Positions 1 to 7,810 of a stretch of DNA of 36,697 nt are shown here, piece by piece. Each line of letters begins with the position of its first letter. Position 1 is the stretch's first letter. This stretch comes from an uncultured beta proteobacterium (GTDB taxonomy: Bacteria; Pseudomonadota; Gammaproteobacteria; Burkholderiales; Burkholderiaceae_C). The notes under the pieces were generated by a model. That model was not told where the DNA came from and made no database searches. It was given only the letters and a program-made list of their open reading frames with translations. The stretch covers positions 1 to 36,697 of the forward strand of contig CAIVHU010000034.1 of the NCBI GenBank assembly GCA_903905735.1, in the 5' to 3' direction. The translations under genes were made by a program, and so were the position numbers.

Positions 1-317
1 AATGATCCCCCGCCTGGTCATCAGCTGATGTGGCAGGGCTATGCTTGTTTGCAAATGATGTGCGCCGGATTCGTGCTTGGCGCAGCACGATCTGGATGAA
101 AATAGTTGTGGGTAAAGGGCAGGGCTAGACACCATAGCATCCACATTCATATTTTGGGATCTTTTCCCATATTTATTCATCGTTCCTCGCAAACAGCTTG
201 TAACGACTGGTAAATGGCCACTGGGGTTGCACCACGTTGGCACATCACCGGGCGGAGGGACATGTCTGCGGGTGCGGGGCGTGCGACGCCAACAGCAATG
301 AACCGGATAATCAAGCC
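1..317. other. Leading segment with no recognisable gene
   Basis: No convincing gene is visible. Plus frame 1 is open from the window edge to a TGA at 97-99 (about 32 residues, containing QLMWQGYACLQMM), which could be the C-terminal end of a gene starting outside the window, but I do not recognise it. The rest, up to the pgpA start at 318, is AT-richer between about 130 and 185 and probably carries the pgpA promoter, although I cannot point to convincing -35/-10 boxes. The minus-strand open frame across 177-539 is a shadow of pgpA. Confidence 0.4.
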
Positions 318-899
318 ATGAACCCAGATCCAAATCCGGTGCAGGATGCCCCCTACCGCGAGGCGGGGGAGCCGCGCGGCCCTGTCACGCCGACGGCCCG
401 CTTCATGATGGCGCACCCGGCGCACGTCATGGCGCTGGGCTTTGGATCGGGCCTGAGCCCCAAGGCACCCGGCACCGCAGGCACGCTGTGGGCCTGGTTG
501 ACGTTTGCCCTGCTGCAAAACCGTCTGAATGACCTGCAATGGGGTGTGCTGATCACCTTAAGTGTGCTGGTGGGCTGGTGGGCCTGCACCGTGACCGCCC
601 GCAACATGCGGGTCATGGACCCCGGCAGCATTGTCTGGGATGAAATCGCAGCCTTCTGGCTGGTGCTGTGGCTGGCTACCCCGATGGTTTTTTGGGGGCA
701 GGCGGTGGCGTTTGCGTTGTTCCGCTTTTTTGACGCCGTCAAGCCTGGCCCGGTGGCCTGGGCCGACCAGTTGTATCACGATGTCGACCCTGTCACCGAC
801 CCGGCGGGCTGGCGCAAGGCAGGCTGGGGCATCATGCTGGACGACCTGGTGGCGGCGTTTTGTACCTTGCTGGTGATCGCACTGTGGCGGGTCTGGTGA
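318..899 (+). CDS. pgpA: Phosphatidylglycerophosphatase A
   Basis: The 193-aa product should dephosphorylate phosphatidylglycerophosphate to phosphatidylglycerol at the inner membrane. Family signatures are visible: GSGLSPKAPGTAGTLWAW near the N-terminus, WDEIAAFW in the middle, FDAVKPGPVAWAD, and GIMLDDLVA near the C-terminus. The acidic residues of these motifs are the expected metal and catalytic ligands. Several hydrophobic segments (for example WGVLITLSVLVGWWACTV) fit a multi-pass membrane enzyme. The frame stays open upstream to 237, but that part (MAHHRAEGHVCGCG) is unlike the family, so I place the start at ATG 318. The stop overlaps the cinA start by one base (TGATG), which implies translational coupling. 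ThiL often precedes this pair in related genomes but is not seen here. Confidence 0.93.
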   Translation: MNPDPNPVQDAPYREAGEPRGPVTPTARFMMAHPAHVMALGFGSGLSPKAPGTAGTLWAWLTFALLQNRLNDLQWGVLITLSVLVGWWACTVTARNMRVMDPGSIVWDEIAAFWLVLWLATPMVFWGQAVAFALFRFFDAVKPGPVAWADQLYHDVDPVTDPAGWRKAGWGIMLDDLVAAFCTLLVIALWRVW

Positions 900-1411
900 T
901 GTCTGAGAGCCAAGAAATACTATTGAATCAAGAGCTGTTCACGCAGGACCTATGCGGGCTAGCGGCTGATTTGTTATTAAACAAACGATGGATGCTGGCC
1001 ACTGCCGAGAGTTGCACCGGCGGCATGATCGCCGCCGCCTGCACCGACCTGGCGGGCTCCAGCACCTGGTTCGAGCGCGGTTTTGTCACCTACTCCAACG
1101 CCGCCAAGACCGAGTTGCTGGGCGTGGAGGCCGCGTTGATTGAGCAGCACGGGGCAGTCAGCGAGCCTGTGGTGCGTGCGATGGTGACCGGCGCTCTGGC
1201 ACATTCGCACGCGCAGGTAGCTGTGGCCGTGACTGGCGTGGCTGGGCCGACCGGCGGCACCCCTGAAAAGCCTGTGGGCACCGTCTGGTTTGGCTGTGCC
1301 ACACCCGCTGGCCTGACCAGCGAAGTGAAGCACTTTGACGGCGACCGCGCGGCGGTGCGTCGCGCGACGGTACAGCATGCGCTGGCAATGTTATTTAACT
1401 TACTGGACTGA
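899..1411 (+). CDS. pncC: CinA C-terminal domain protein, nicotinamide-nucleotide amidase
   Basis: This 170-aa protein is the stand-alone C-terminal domain of CinA (PncC), which deamidates nicotinamide mononucleotide to nicotinate mononucleotide in NAD recycling. The hallmark TAESCTGG occurs near residue 37, followed by a GFVTYSNAAKTELLGV segment and VAVTGVAGPTGGTPEKPVGTVW. The N-terminal molybdopterin-binding-like domain of full CinA is absent, as is normal for the short form. ATG 899 shares one base with the pgpA stop, so the two genes are probably one operon. The first ~27 residues before RWMLATAESCTGG are odd: their DNA matches the plus form of the window's hairpin repeat, so the N-terminus may be repeat-derived. 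Confidence 0.92.
   Translation: MSESQEILLNQELFTQDLCGLAADLLLNKRWMLATAESCTGGMIAAACTDLAGSSTWFERGFVTYSNAAKTELLGVEAALIEQHGAVSEPVVRAMVTGALAHSHAQVAVAVTGVAGPTGGTPEKPVGTVWFGCATPAGLTSEVKHFDGDRAAVRRATVQHALAMLFNLLD
916..980 (+). repeat. Candidate hairpin-repeat copy inside cinA/pncC N-terminus
   Basis: The segment resembles the plus orientation of the window's hairpin repeat: an AT-rich lead with CTATTGAATC, then AGCTG, CGC, CTATGC, GGGCTAGCGGCTGATTT and a T-rich tail. It lies wholly within codons ~6-27 of pncC and keeps the frame. It is more diverged than the intergenic copies, so a chance resemblance is possible. Confidence 0.45.
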
Positions 1412-1449
1412 CGGGTCAGTTTGACTCCCAAGCCCCGCGGGTTACCCTG

Positions 1450-1465
1450 AGCAGCTCTGGCTGCT
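1450..1465 (+). terminator. Weak hairpin downstream of pncC
   Basis: AGCAGC-TCTG-GCTGCT forms a perfect 6-bp stem with a 4-nt loop. It is followed by a T/C-rich stretch (CTTTACCTTTTTC) but not by an immediate T-run. It lies between the pncC stop and the next start and could end the pgpA-pncC transcript, but it is weak. Confidence 0.3.
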
Positions 1466-1492
1466 ATGCTTTACCTTTTTCAGGAACCTCAT

Positions 1493-2215
1493 ATGAACAC
1501 CATAAAAGCCTTGACCATCACCGGTTTGCTGATGTCAGCCCCACTCCTCCCAGTTTGGGCGGCCATGCCGGCAATGCCAGCCCTGTCACCCGCCAGCGCC
1601 AGCGCCACCGTCAACGGCGAAGTGCTGGAGACCAAGGATGTGCCACCTTATACCTACTTGCGCCTGAAAACCAAAGACGGCGAAACTTGGGCGGCTGTGA
1701 ACAAGGCCGAGTTCAAAAAAGGCAGCAGCGTCACCATCGACAACGTGGTGGTGATGGAAAACTTTGAGAGCCATACGCTCAAAAAGACCTTTCCCGTGAT
1801 TCTGTTTGGCACCGTGGCCGACGCAGGCGGTGCAGGCCAGGCAGCCATGAGCCCGCATACGGGTGCACCCGCACCGGTGAACGCCGGCCCGATCAAGGTC
1901 GCCAAGGCCATCGGCGCCAACGCCTATACGGTGGCCGAGATTGTGGCCAAAGCCACACAACTGAAAACCAAGACCGTGGTGCTCAGCGGCAAGGTGGTCA
2001 AGTACAACCCGGGCATCATGGGCAAGAACTGGATCCATCTGCAAGATGGCAGCGGCTCTGCCGCCAGCAACACCAATGACATTCTGGTGACCAGCGCTGC
2101 CCCGACCCAGGTAGGCAGCGTCATCACGGTGTCGGGCGTGGTGCAAACCGACAAGGATTTTGGTGCAGGCTATATCTACAGGGTGCTGATCGAAGACGCC
2201 ACCATCAAGCCTTGA
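1493..2215 (+). CDS. Periplasmic tandem OB-fold (NrfJ-like) protein
   Basis: The 240-aa product begins with a Sec signal peptide (MNTIKALTITGLLMSAPLLP, then VWA-AMPAMPA). Two similar beta-rich modules follow: one with VNGEVLETKDVPPYTYLRLK, TWAAVNKAEF and GSSVTIDN, the second with VLSGKVVKYNPGIMGKNWIH, LQDGSG and GSVITVSGVV. The pattern of a modification or binding strand ending in YTYL or WIHL, followed by G-x-V-T-V, is typical of OB-fold proteins annotated as NrfJ-like or DNA-binding OB-fold proteins in periplasmic settings. A Gly/Ala/Pro-rich linker joins the two. The start is ATG 1493, preceded by CAGGA; the upstream ATG at 1466 would hide the signal peptide. Function is unknown; it stands alone between pncC and the exporter. 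Confidence 0.8.
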   Translation: MNTIKALTITGLLMSAPLLPVWAAMPAMPALSPASASATVNGEVLETKDVPPYTYLRLKTKDGETWAAVNKAEFKKGSSVTIDNVVVMENFESHTLKKTFPVILFGTVADAGGAGQAAMSPHTGAPAPVNAGPIKVAKAIGANAYTVAEIVAKATQLKTKTVVLSGKVVKYNPGIMGKNWIHLQDGSGSAASNTNDILVTSAAPTQVGSVITVSGVVQTDKDFGAGYIYRVLIEDATIKP

Positions 2216-2219
2216 TTGC

Positions 2220-2281
2220 AATCATATTGAAAGCATCTAGCCCATATGCCAAAAGGGCTGGCGGTCAGTTTCTTATAAATT
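2220..2281 (+). repeat. Intergenic hairpin repeat copy
   Basis: Plus-orientation copy between the OB-fold gene and argO: a CATATTGAAAGCATCTAGCCC left part, then AAAAGGGCTGGCGG and a TTTCTTATAAA tail. It matches the copy at 6897-6963, including the TTTCTTATA end. It lies directly upstream of the argO start and may contribute to its leader or to the terminator of the preceding gene. Confidence 0.7.
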
Positions 2282-2308
2282 CTAAAGTAACCTGAAGCGC
2301 CAGCACGC

Positions 2309-2905
2309 ATGAACTTCTGGAGTGGCCTGGCCACCGGACTGGCACTGATCGTCGCCATCGGCTCACAAAACGCCTTTGTGCTGCGACAGGGTATCCGGCG
2401 GGAGCATGTGCTGCCCATCGTGCTGTTTTGCGCCTTGTCTGACGCGCTGCTGATTGTTGCTGGCATTGGCGGCGCTGGCGTGCTGATTCGCGGCAACGAC
2501 ACGCTGATGGCGCTCACTCGTTATGGCGGTGCGCTGTTTTTGGGCAGTTATGGGTTGCTGGCCGCTTGGCGCACCTTGCAGGGTGGGCACATGCAGCTCG
2601 ATGCCAGCCGTGGCGCGTCGCTGACCAGTGCACTGGCCGCCTGCTTTGGCTTCACATTCTTGAATCCGCATGTCTATCTGGACACGGTGGTGTTGCTGGG
2701 CTCGATCGCCAACCAGCGCGGCGAGACCGGGCGCTGGGTATTTGGCGCGGGTGCCGCTGCGGGCAGCATGCTGTGGTTTTCGGCGCTGGGCTTTGGTGCG
2801 CGTTATCTGGCGCCGCTATTTCAGACCACTCTGGCCTGGCGGGTGCTGGATGCGCTGATTGCGCTGGTGATGGGCGCGCTCACCGTGATGCTGCTGCACG
2901 GCTGA
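2309..2905 (+). CDS. argO: LysE/ArgO-family amino acid exporter
   Basis: This 198-aa integral membrane protein belongs to the LysE superfamily and probably exports arginine and/or lysine and related basic amino acids. The N-terminal MNFWSGLATGLALIVAIGSQ-NAFVLRQGI is the classic LysE/ArgO signature, and FLNPHVYLDTVVLLGS is the conserved segment before the second half. About six hydrophobic helices are visible. ATG 2309 gives the canonical N-terminus. No ArgP/LysG regulator gene adjoins it. It converges on the molybdopterin oxidoreductase gene, with about 38 bp between the stops. The assignment to ArgO rather than another LysE subtype is by motif only. Confidence 0.88.
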   Translation: MNFWSGLATGLALIVAIGSQNAFVLRQGIRREHVLPIVLFCALSDALLIVAGIGGAGVLIRGNDTLMALTRYGGALFLGSYGLLAAWRTLQGGHMQLDASRGASLTSALAACFGFTFLNPHVYLDTVVLLGSIANQRGETGRWVFGAGAAAGSMLWFSALGFGARYLAPLFQTTLAWRVLDALIALVMGALTVMLLHG

Positions 2906-2943
2906 TTCCATTCCCAAATCATCCGTGTCGTTGTTTCAATAGC

Positions 2944-5016
2944 TCAGGCCGCCTGCACTTCCACCAGACAGTCGTAAAACGTCGGCGCGTTGCCCAGATC
3001 GGTGAGCGCCTGGCTGGTGAGCTGATTGACATTGGTGCCATCCATCCCGAATTTGCGCCACCAGACACCCAGACCATGGACCACGCCGGGGCGGGCGCGG
3101 TCATTCAGGCTGACGCGGCAGCAGTGCTCGCCGCGCTTATTGAAAACGCGCACCGTGTCGCCATTCTGGATGTGGCGCGTGGCGGCATCGGCCGGGTGCA
3201 TTTCCAGCAGCGGCTCGCCTTCCGTGTCGCGCAGGCTTTGGACGTTGACAAAACTCGAATTCAAAAAATTGCGCGCTGGCGGCGAGATCATTGCCAGCGG
3301 GTAGTCGGTCGAGGTATTGAACGCCTCGTAATTAGGCACATGGTCAGGCAAGCCGTCCAGCCCGCGGTCCGCCAGGCGCTGGCTGAAAAACTCGCACTTG
3401 CCCGACGGGGTCGGAAAACCGCCTTCGGCAAACGGTGCCTCGGGCGTGGGCAAGGTGACGAAGCCTTTGTCCAGCAACTCGTCAAAATCGACCGCATCAC
3501 CATACGCCTGGCGACACAGCACCTCATCGGTATCGGCAAAGCAGGCATCGGTGAAACCCATGTGAGCCGCCAACTCACGAAAAATCTGTGTGTTGGGCTT
3601 GGCCTGACCGACCGGCGCAATGGCCGGGCGGTTCAACAAGGCATCGGTGTGGCCGTAGCTGGAATGCACGTCCCAATGCTCCAACTGCGTGGTGGCTGGC
3701 AGGATGTAGTCGGCGTAATCGGCGGTGTCGGTCTGGAAATGCTCCAGCACCACGGTGAACAAATCTTCACGCGCAAAACCGGCCACCACTTTGGCGGAAT
3801 CGGGCGCGATGGCCACCGGGTTGCTGTTGTAGACGATCAATGCAGCAATGGCCGGGCCAAAGTCCGGGCTGGCCGGGCGCAGCAAGTCGTTGCCGATGGT
3901 CGCCATGTTGACAGTGCGCGGCGTGCGCCCGGCCAGCAGGTCTGGCCGCTCCAGCTTGGCGCGCTGCACCGGGAAAGCCCCTGAAGCAGACAGCAACACA
4001 CCACCGGCGCGGTGCCGCCAAGCACCAATCAAGGCAGGCAGCATGGCAATCAGGCGCACCGCATTGCCCCCGCCGTGCACGCGCTGAAGGCCATAATTCA
4101 TGCGGATGGCGGCGGGCGCGCCACTTTGGACGCTGGCGCCGTAATCACGCGCCAGCGATTCAATTTGTGCAGCCGTGATGCCGCAGACGGCCGCTGCGCG
4201 CTCGGGCGGCCATTGCAGCGCACGCTCGCGCAACTGGTCCCAGCCCAGGGTGTAGTTGGTCAAATAGTCATGGTCGAGCCAGTCGTGAATGATCAGCTGC
4301 TGCATGATCGATAGCGCCAAAGCCCCGTCAGTACCGGGCAACAGGGCAATATGTTCATGACACTTCTCGGCCGTCTCGCTCTTGCGCGGGTCAATGCAGA
4401 TCAGCTTGGCGCCATCACGTTTGGCCTGGTTGGCGTAGCGCCAGAAGTGCAGGTTGCTGCTGATCGAGTTGCTGCCCCAGATGAGGATCAGCTTCGACTC
4501 GGCAAAGAACTCCACCCTTGTGCCCACCTTGCCCCCCAGCGTGTGCACCAGCCCAGCGCCGCCAGCTGAGGCGCAGATGGTACGTTCCAACAATGAGGCT
4601 CCCAGCTTGTTGAAAAACCGTCCGGCCATGCTTTCGCCCTGCACCAGACCCATGGTACCGGCGTAGCTGTAGGGCTGGACGGCCTGCGGGTCAACCGCTG
4701 CGATGGTTGTGAGGCGCGAGGCGATGTCTTCCAGCGCCTCGACCCAACTCACCGGCGCAAACTGCCCGCTGCCTTTGGGGCCGACGCGTTTCATGGGCTG
4801 CAGGATGCGATCCGGGTGATAAGTACGTTCCGTGTAGCGCGAGACCTTGGTGCACAGACTGCCAGCGGTATGCGGGTGCGCCGGGTTGCCCTGCACCTTG
4901 ATGGCCACGCCGTTTTCGACGGTGGTAAGCAGCGAACAGGTGTCGGGGCAGTCGTGCGGGCAGGCGCCGATGATTTGAATCGTGTTCGTGCCAGGGAGCG
5001 GGGTGCGGTGGGGCAT
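2944..5016 (-). CDS. Molybdopterin-dependent oxidoreductase (4Fe-4S, DMSO-reductase superfamily)
   Basis: The 690-aa product carries an N-terminal [4Fe-4S] motif with Cys19, Cys23, Cys27 and Cys55 (IIGACPHDCPDTCSLL ... GSLCTKV). Domains that bind bis-MGD follow (KLILIWGSNS, LICIDPRKSET, LLPGTDGALALSIM, VYNSNPVAIAPDS) and then a C-terminal molydopterin-dinucleotide-binding domain (LEMHPADAATRHIQNGDTVRVFNKRG). No twin-arginine signal is visible, so it is probably cytoplasmic. The substrate is unknown; this group is often annotated as formate-dehydrogenase-like. The open frame continues to 5481, but that extension runs through repeat DNA; starts at 5016 (MPHRTPLPG) or 5052 (MLFPTF) are both possible and neither has a strong ribosome site. 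No partner electron-transfer subunit or fdhD gene adjoins it. Confidence 0.9.
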   Translation of the reverse strand: MPHRTPLPGTNTIQIIGACPHDCPDTCSLLTTVENGVAIKVQGNPAHPHTAGSLCTKVSRYTERTYHPDRILQPMKRVGPKGSGQFAPVSWVEALEDIASRLTTIAAVDPQAVQPYSYAGTMGLVQGESMAGRFFNKLGASLLERTICASAGGAGLVHTLGGKVGTRVEFFAESKLILIWGSNSISSNLHFWRYANQAKRDGAKLICIDPRKSETAEKCHEHIALLPGTDGALALSIMQQLIIHDWLDHDYLTNYTLGWDQLRERALQWPPERAAAVCGITAAQIESLARDYGASVQSGAPAAIRMNYGLQRVHGGGNAVRLIAMLPALIGAWRHRAGGVLLSASGAFPVQRAKLERPDLLAGRTPRTVNMATIGNDLLRPASPDFGPAIAALIVYNSNPVAIAPDSAKVVAGFAREDLFTVVLEHFQTDTADYADYILPATTQLEHWDVHSSYGHTDALLNRPAIAPVGQAKPNTQIFRELAAHMGFTDACFADTDEVLCRQAYGDAVDFDELLDKGFVTLPTPEAPFAEGGFPTPSGKCEFFSQRLADRGLDGLPDHVPNYEAFNTSTDYPLAMISPPARNFLNSSFVNVQSLRDTEGEPLLEMHPADAATRHIQNGDTVRVFNKRGEHCCRVSLNDRARPGVVHGLGVWWRKFGMDGTNVNQLTSQALTDLGNAPTFYDCLVEVQAA

Positions 5017-5104
5017 GGTGGTTTTTGCAGGGCGGAATGTGGGAAAGAGCATATCGCGCTTTGAATAACCACGGCCGTGGCAAGCCGCTGCAAGGTGCGA
5101 TTTA

Positions 5105-5528
5105 AAGTGATGTGGCGTTTCACAAAAAGAGAGAGGTTGGGTCAAAGGGGTCTTTGCAGTGCTTGCCCAATCAGCCGGGCGATGCGCTTTGCTACGTGTC
5201 CTCCGGTCTGCGGCCCCCCCTTGACCTCCGCAAAGCGCATCATCCGACTGATTTGACGCAGTTGTAGGTCGGCTGGCAGGGGGAGATGGATGAACAGCCC
5301 GGTCTGACCAGGCGGCCAACAAAAGCGAATGAATTTGCGAGAAATGTTTCCCCCCAGGGCAGCCAGGCGCGGTGATTGGGTCATGCGACCGGGCTTCGGG
5401 GTGAAAGGCGCGCGCCGACAGTCTTATGCGTTCTGACGTTTCTGTTTCGCGCGTGTTTTCACCCCGAAACCGCATGCGCATGACCCAGTCGCCGAGCCGA
5501 GTACAACAAGAAGCACTGATGTTGAGAG
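5105..5528 (-). repeat. Dispersed ~425-bp repeat, copy A
   Basis: The minus strand from 5528 down to about 5105 aligns along its length with plus 9053-9480. Conserved blocks include CATGCGGTTTCGGGGTGAAA, CACCCCGAAGCCCGGTCGCA, CCAATCACCGC.CCTGGCTG, CGCTTTTGTTGG, GCGTCAAATCAGTCGG and TGATGCGCTTTGCGGAGGT. Near its start the first two blocks are inverted copies of each other about 45 bp apart, so this end can fold into a large hairpin. It fills most of the 605-bp divergent gap between the oxidoreductase start (5016) and the amidohydrolase start (5622). One minus frame (5142-5384) is open, but it is interrupted by a stop in copy B, so I do not call a gene. I do not recognise an IS family. Confidence 0.8.
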
Positions 5529-5621
5529 CAGCCTTAACAGCACCACCCGCAAAAAGGACTCCCGCACCGCTTCATAATGCCATTTCGGCTCCCAGCCCAC
5601 AGACCACTTGAGCAAAATGCT

Positions 5622-6821
5622 ATGAAATTGATCGACGCCATCACCCAGCACAGCCCAGCGATTGCCACGCTGCGACGCGACATCCACGCCCACCCGGAGC
5701 TGTGTTTCAAGGAGGTGCGCACCGCTGATGTGGTGGCAACCAAACTTTCTGAGTGGGGCATCCCGATCCACCGTGGGCTGGGCACCACCGGCGTGGTCGG
5801 CATTCTTCACGGGCGCGATGGAGGCAAGAATGGCCGCGCACTGGGTCTGCGTGCCGACATGGACGCGCTACCCATGCAAGAGGCCAACACCTTCGCTCAC
5901 GCCAGCACGCACCCAGGCAAGATGCACGCCTGTGGACACGACGGCCACACCGCCATGCTGCTGGCTGCTGCCCAATACCTGGCCAGCCACCGCAACTTTG
6001 ATGGCACCGTCTACCTGATCTTCCAGCCCGCTGAAGAAGGCGGCGGAGGTGCACGCGAGATGATCCGTGACGGCCTGTTTGAGCAGTTTCCGCTGCAAGC
6101 CGTGTTTGGCCTGCACAACTGGCCGGGCTCGGACGTGGGCTTCTTTGCCGCCAGCGCCGGACCGGTGATGGCATCGAGCAACGAGTTCAAGATCATCATC
6201 CAGGGCAAAGGCGGCCACGCCGCCATGCCGCACAACGCGCTGGACCCGGTGCCGGTGGCCTGCCAGCTGGTGCAGGGGTTCCAGAGCATCATCAGCCGCA
6301 ACATCAAACCGATCGACGCGGGCGTGATCTCGGTCACCATGATCCATGCGGGTGAAGCCACAAACGTCATCCCCAACAGCGTGGAACTGCAGGGCACGGT
6401 GCGCACCTTCTCACTGGCCGTGCTGGACCAGATCGAGCAGCGCATGCAAGACATGACGGCGCAGCTTTGCGCGGCGTTTGGCATGACCGCCGACTTCGAG
6501 TTTCGGCGCAATTACCCGCCCACCATCAACAGCGCGCCAGAGGCCGAGTTTTGCCGCCAGGTGATGGCCGACATCGTTGGCAACGACAACGTGCAGGTGC
6601 AGGAACCCACCATGGGCGCAGAAGATTTCTCGTTCATGCTGCTGCAAAAGCCCGGTTGCTACGCCTTCATCGCCAATGGCGACGGCGCGCACCGCGAGAT
6701 GGGCCACGGTGGCGGGCCGTGCATGTTGCACAACCCGAGCTACGACTTCAATGACGCCCTGTTGCCGCTGGGTGCCACCTACTGGGTGCGGCTGGCGCAG
6801 GCGTGGCTGGCACAGCGCTGA
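5622..6821 (+). CDS. M20-family metallopeptidase / amidohydrolase (hippurate-hydrolase-like)
   Basis: The 399-aa enzyme belongs to the M20D amidohydrolase group (HipO, AmaA, IAA-amino acid hydrolase type), which cleaves N-acyl amino acids at a di-metal centre in the cytoplasm. It shows the family opening LRRDIHAHPELCFKE, the metal-binding MHACGHDGHTAMLL (residues 101-114, with Cys104 and His106), FQPAEEGGGGAREMI with the catalytic Glu pair, GLHNWPG, the dimerisation segment KGGHAAMPHNALDPV, and the late GAEDFSFML. The start at ATG 5622 follows a weak site; an upstream in-frame ATG at 5577 encodes repeat-like sequence and is unlikely. It is transcribed divergently from the oxidoreductase gene, with repeat A between. 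The substrate cannot be set from sequence. Confidence 0.92.
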   Translation: MKLIDAITQHSPAIATLRRDIHAHPELCFKEVRTADVVATKLSEWGIPIHRGLGTTGVVGILHGRDGGKNGRALGLRADMDALPMQEANTFAHASTHPGKMHACGHDGHTAMLLAAAQYLASHRNFDGTVYLIFQPAEEGGGGAREMIRDGLFEQFPLQAVFGLHNWPGSDVGFFAASAGPVMASSNEFKIIIQGKGGHAAMPHNALDPVPVACQLVQGFQSIISRNIKPIDAGVISVTMIHAGEATNVIPNSVELQGTVRTFSLAVLDQIEQRMQDMTAQLCAAFGMTADFEFRRNYPPTINSAPEAEFCRQVMADIVGNDNVQVQEPTMGAEDFSFMLLQKPGCYAFIANGDGAHREMGHGGGPCMLHNPSYDFNDALLPLGATYWVRLAQAWLAQR

Positions 6822-6896
6822 GCATAAGTTGAGCTGAAAAAAATTGTCACGCCAAGCCTGGCGCGCGACACAGCTGGCGTTTCAAACCCAGAGAAA

Positions 6897-6963
6897 GTGC
6901 TCTAATTTGCAGAGCTATTAGCGCTTTATGGATAAGGGCTGGAGGCCAATTTCTTATATAAAC
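6897..6963 (+). repeat. Intergenic hairpin repeat copy (near consensus)
   Basis: This is one of the clearest copies: AGCTATTAGCGCTTTATGG then ATAAGGGCTGGAGGCCAATT and TCTTATATAAA. The inner arms TTAGCGCTT and AAGGGCTGG pair imperfectly around a short AT loop. It sits between the convergent amidohydrolase and coaX genes, and its tail overlaps the last codons and stop of coaX (6954-6956). Confidence 0.8.
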
Positions 6964-7718
6964 CGGCGTGCTGCCATTTCGAGCAAACCGTCAAACAGCA
7001 GGTTGTCCACCAGCTCGAATTGCAGCGACATGCTGGGGGCCATCTTCCAGCCTGCACCACCGGTCATCATGCAGCAAGGCTCGGCACCGCAGCGTTGGCG
7101 CACATGCGCCACCATACGTTCCACCGCACCGGCAATGGCGTAGGTGCCGCCGCTGGTGAGCGCATCGCTGGTGTTGGTGGGGAACTCGACCACGTTGCCG
7201 GTGGGCACGTGCAGACCGGCCGTGCCGGACTCCAGCGCGCGCAACATGATGCCGTGGCCCGGCAGGATGAGCCCACCCAGAAAACGGCCACTGGCGTCAA
7301 TAGCATCGACGGTGACCGCCGTGCCAACCATCACCACCACCATCGGGCGCGCCGGGCCTTTGGCCAGGCAGCGGTGCCAGGCCCCGATCATGGCCACCCA
7401 GCGGTCAGCCCCCAGGCGTGACGGAAAGTCATAGCCGTTGGTCACGCCCGCCTCCTGACTGCTGGCCACCACCCACTGGGCGGACACGTCCCACAGCTCC
7501 ATCTGTTCTTCGACCCGGCGCTTGACCGCGTCACCCGCCACCACGCAACCCAGCACATAGCGCGGTGGCGCAATACGGGCCCAGTCACCCTCAGCCAGCT
7601 TTTCGATGTTTTCGAGGAATTCAACGCCTTGCGCCAGCAGGGGGGCATCGTGTCTAGGGGAGGCATGCAGTGCCCATTTCAGGCGCGTGTTGCCAATGTC
7701 AATAGCCAAAAAAGTCAT
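6954..7718 (-). CDS. coaX: Type III pantothenate kinase
   Basis: The 254-aa enzyme phosphorylates pantothenate, the first step of coenzyme A synthesis. Markers are the N-terminal phosphate-binding [17 protein letters not shown], the mid-protein [33 protein letters not shown] with the catalytic Asp, [15 protein letters not shown], and the late MMTGGAGW. The start is ATG 7718, the family N-terminus; an earlier in-frame start at 7751 adds [11 protein letters not shown], which is not typical. It lies 92 bp downstream of the persulfide dioxygenase fusion on the same strand and may be cotranscribed. birA, its frequent partner in related genomes, is absent. The 3' end overlaps a hairpin repeat copy, so the last residues may be repeat-derived. 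Confidence 0.93.
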   Translation of the reverse strand: MTFLAIDIGNTRLKWALHASPRHDAPLLAQGVEFLENIEKLAEGDWARIAPPRYVLGCVVAGDAVKRRVEEQMELWDVSAQWVVASSQEAGVTNGYDFPSRLGADRWVAMIGAWHRCLAKGPARPMVVVMVGTAVTVDAIDASGRFLGGLILPGHGIMLRALESGTAGLHVPTGNVVEFPTNTSDALTSGGTYAIAGAVERMVAHVRQRCGAEPCCMMTGGAGWKMAPSMSLQFELVDNLLFDGLLEMAARRFI

Positions 7719-7810
7719 GGCGGGGATTATCGGCACAAAACCAGGGCCCAAAGTGCCCTCAAACGGTGCCTGAGTGCTGATCTGACTGACGGGCTTGCCG
7801 CCCGGAGCGC

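Noticed and set aside
5142..5384. 80-residue minus-strand frame inside repeat A
   Set aside because: The matching frame in copy B is broken by a stop and by indels, so it is not supported as a gene.
5017..5481. N-terminal extension of the oxidoreductase frame
   Set aside because: The frame is open but runs through repeat A; the resulting residues have no family similarity and the real Fe-S motif begins ~19 residues after 5016.
5583..5621. Possible degenerate hairpin repeat before the amidohydrolase
   Set aside because: Only the GGGCTGGGAGCCGAAAT half (minus) resembles the family; too short and diverged to claim.
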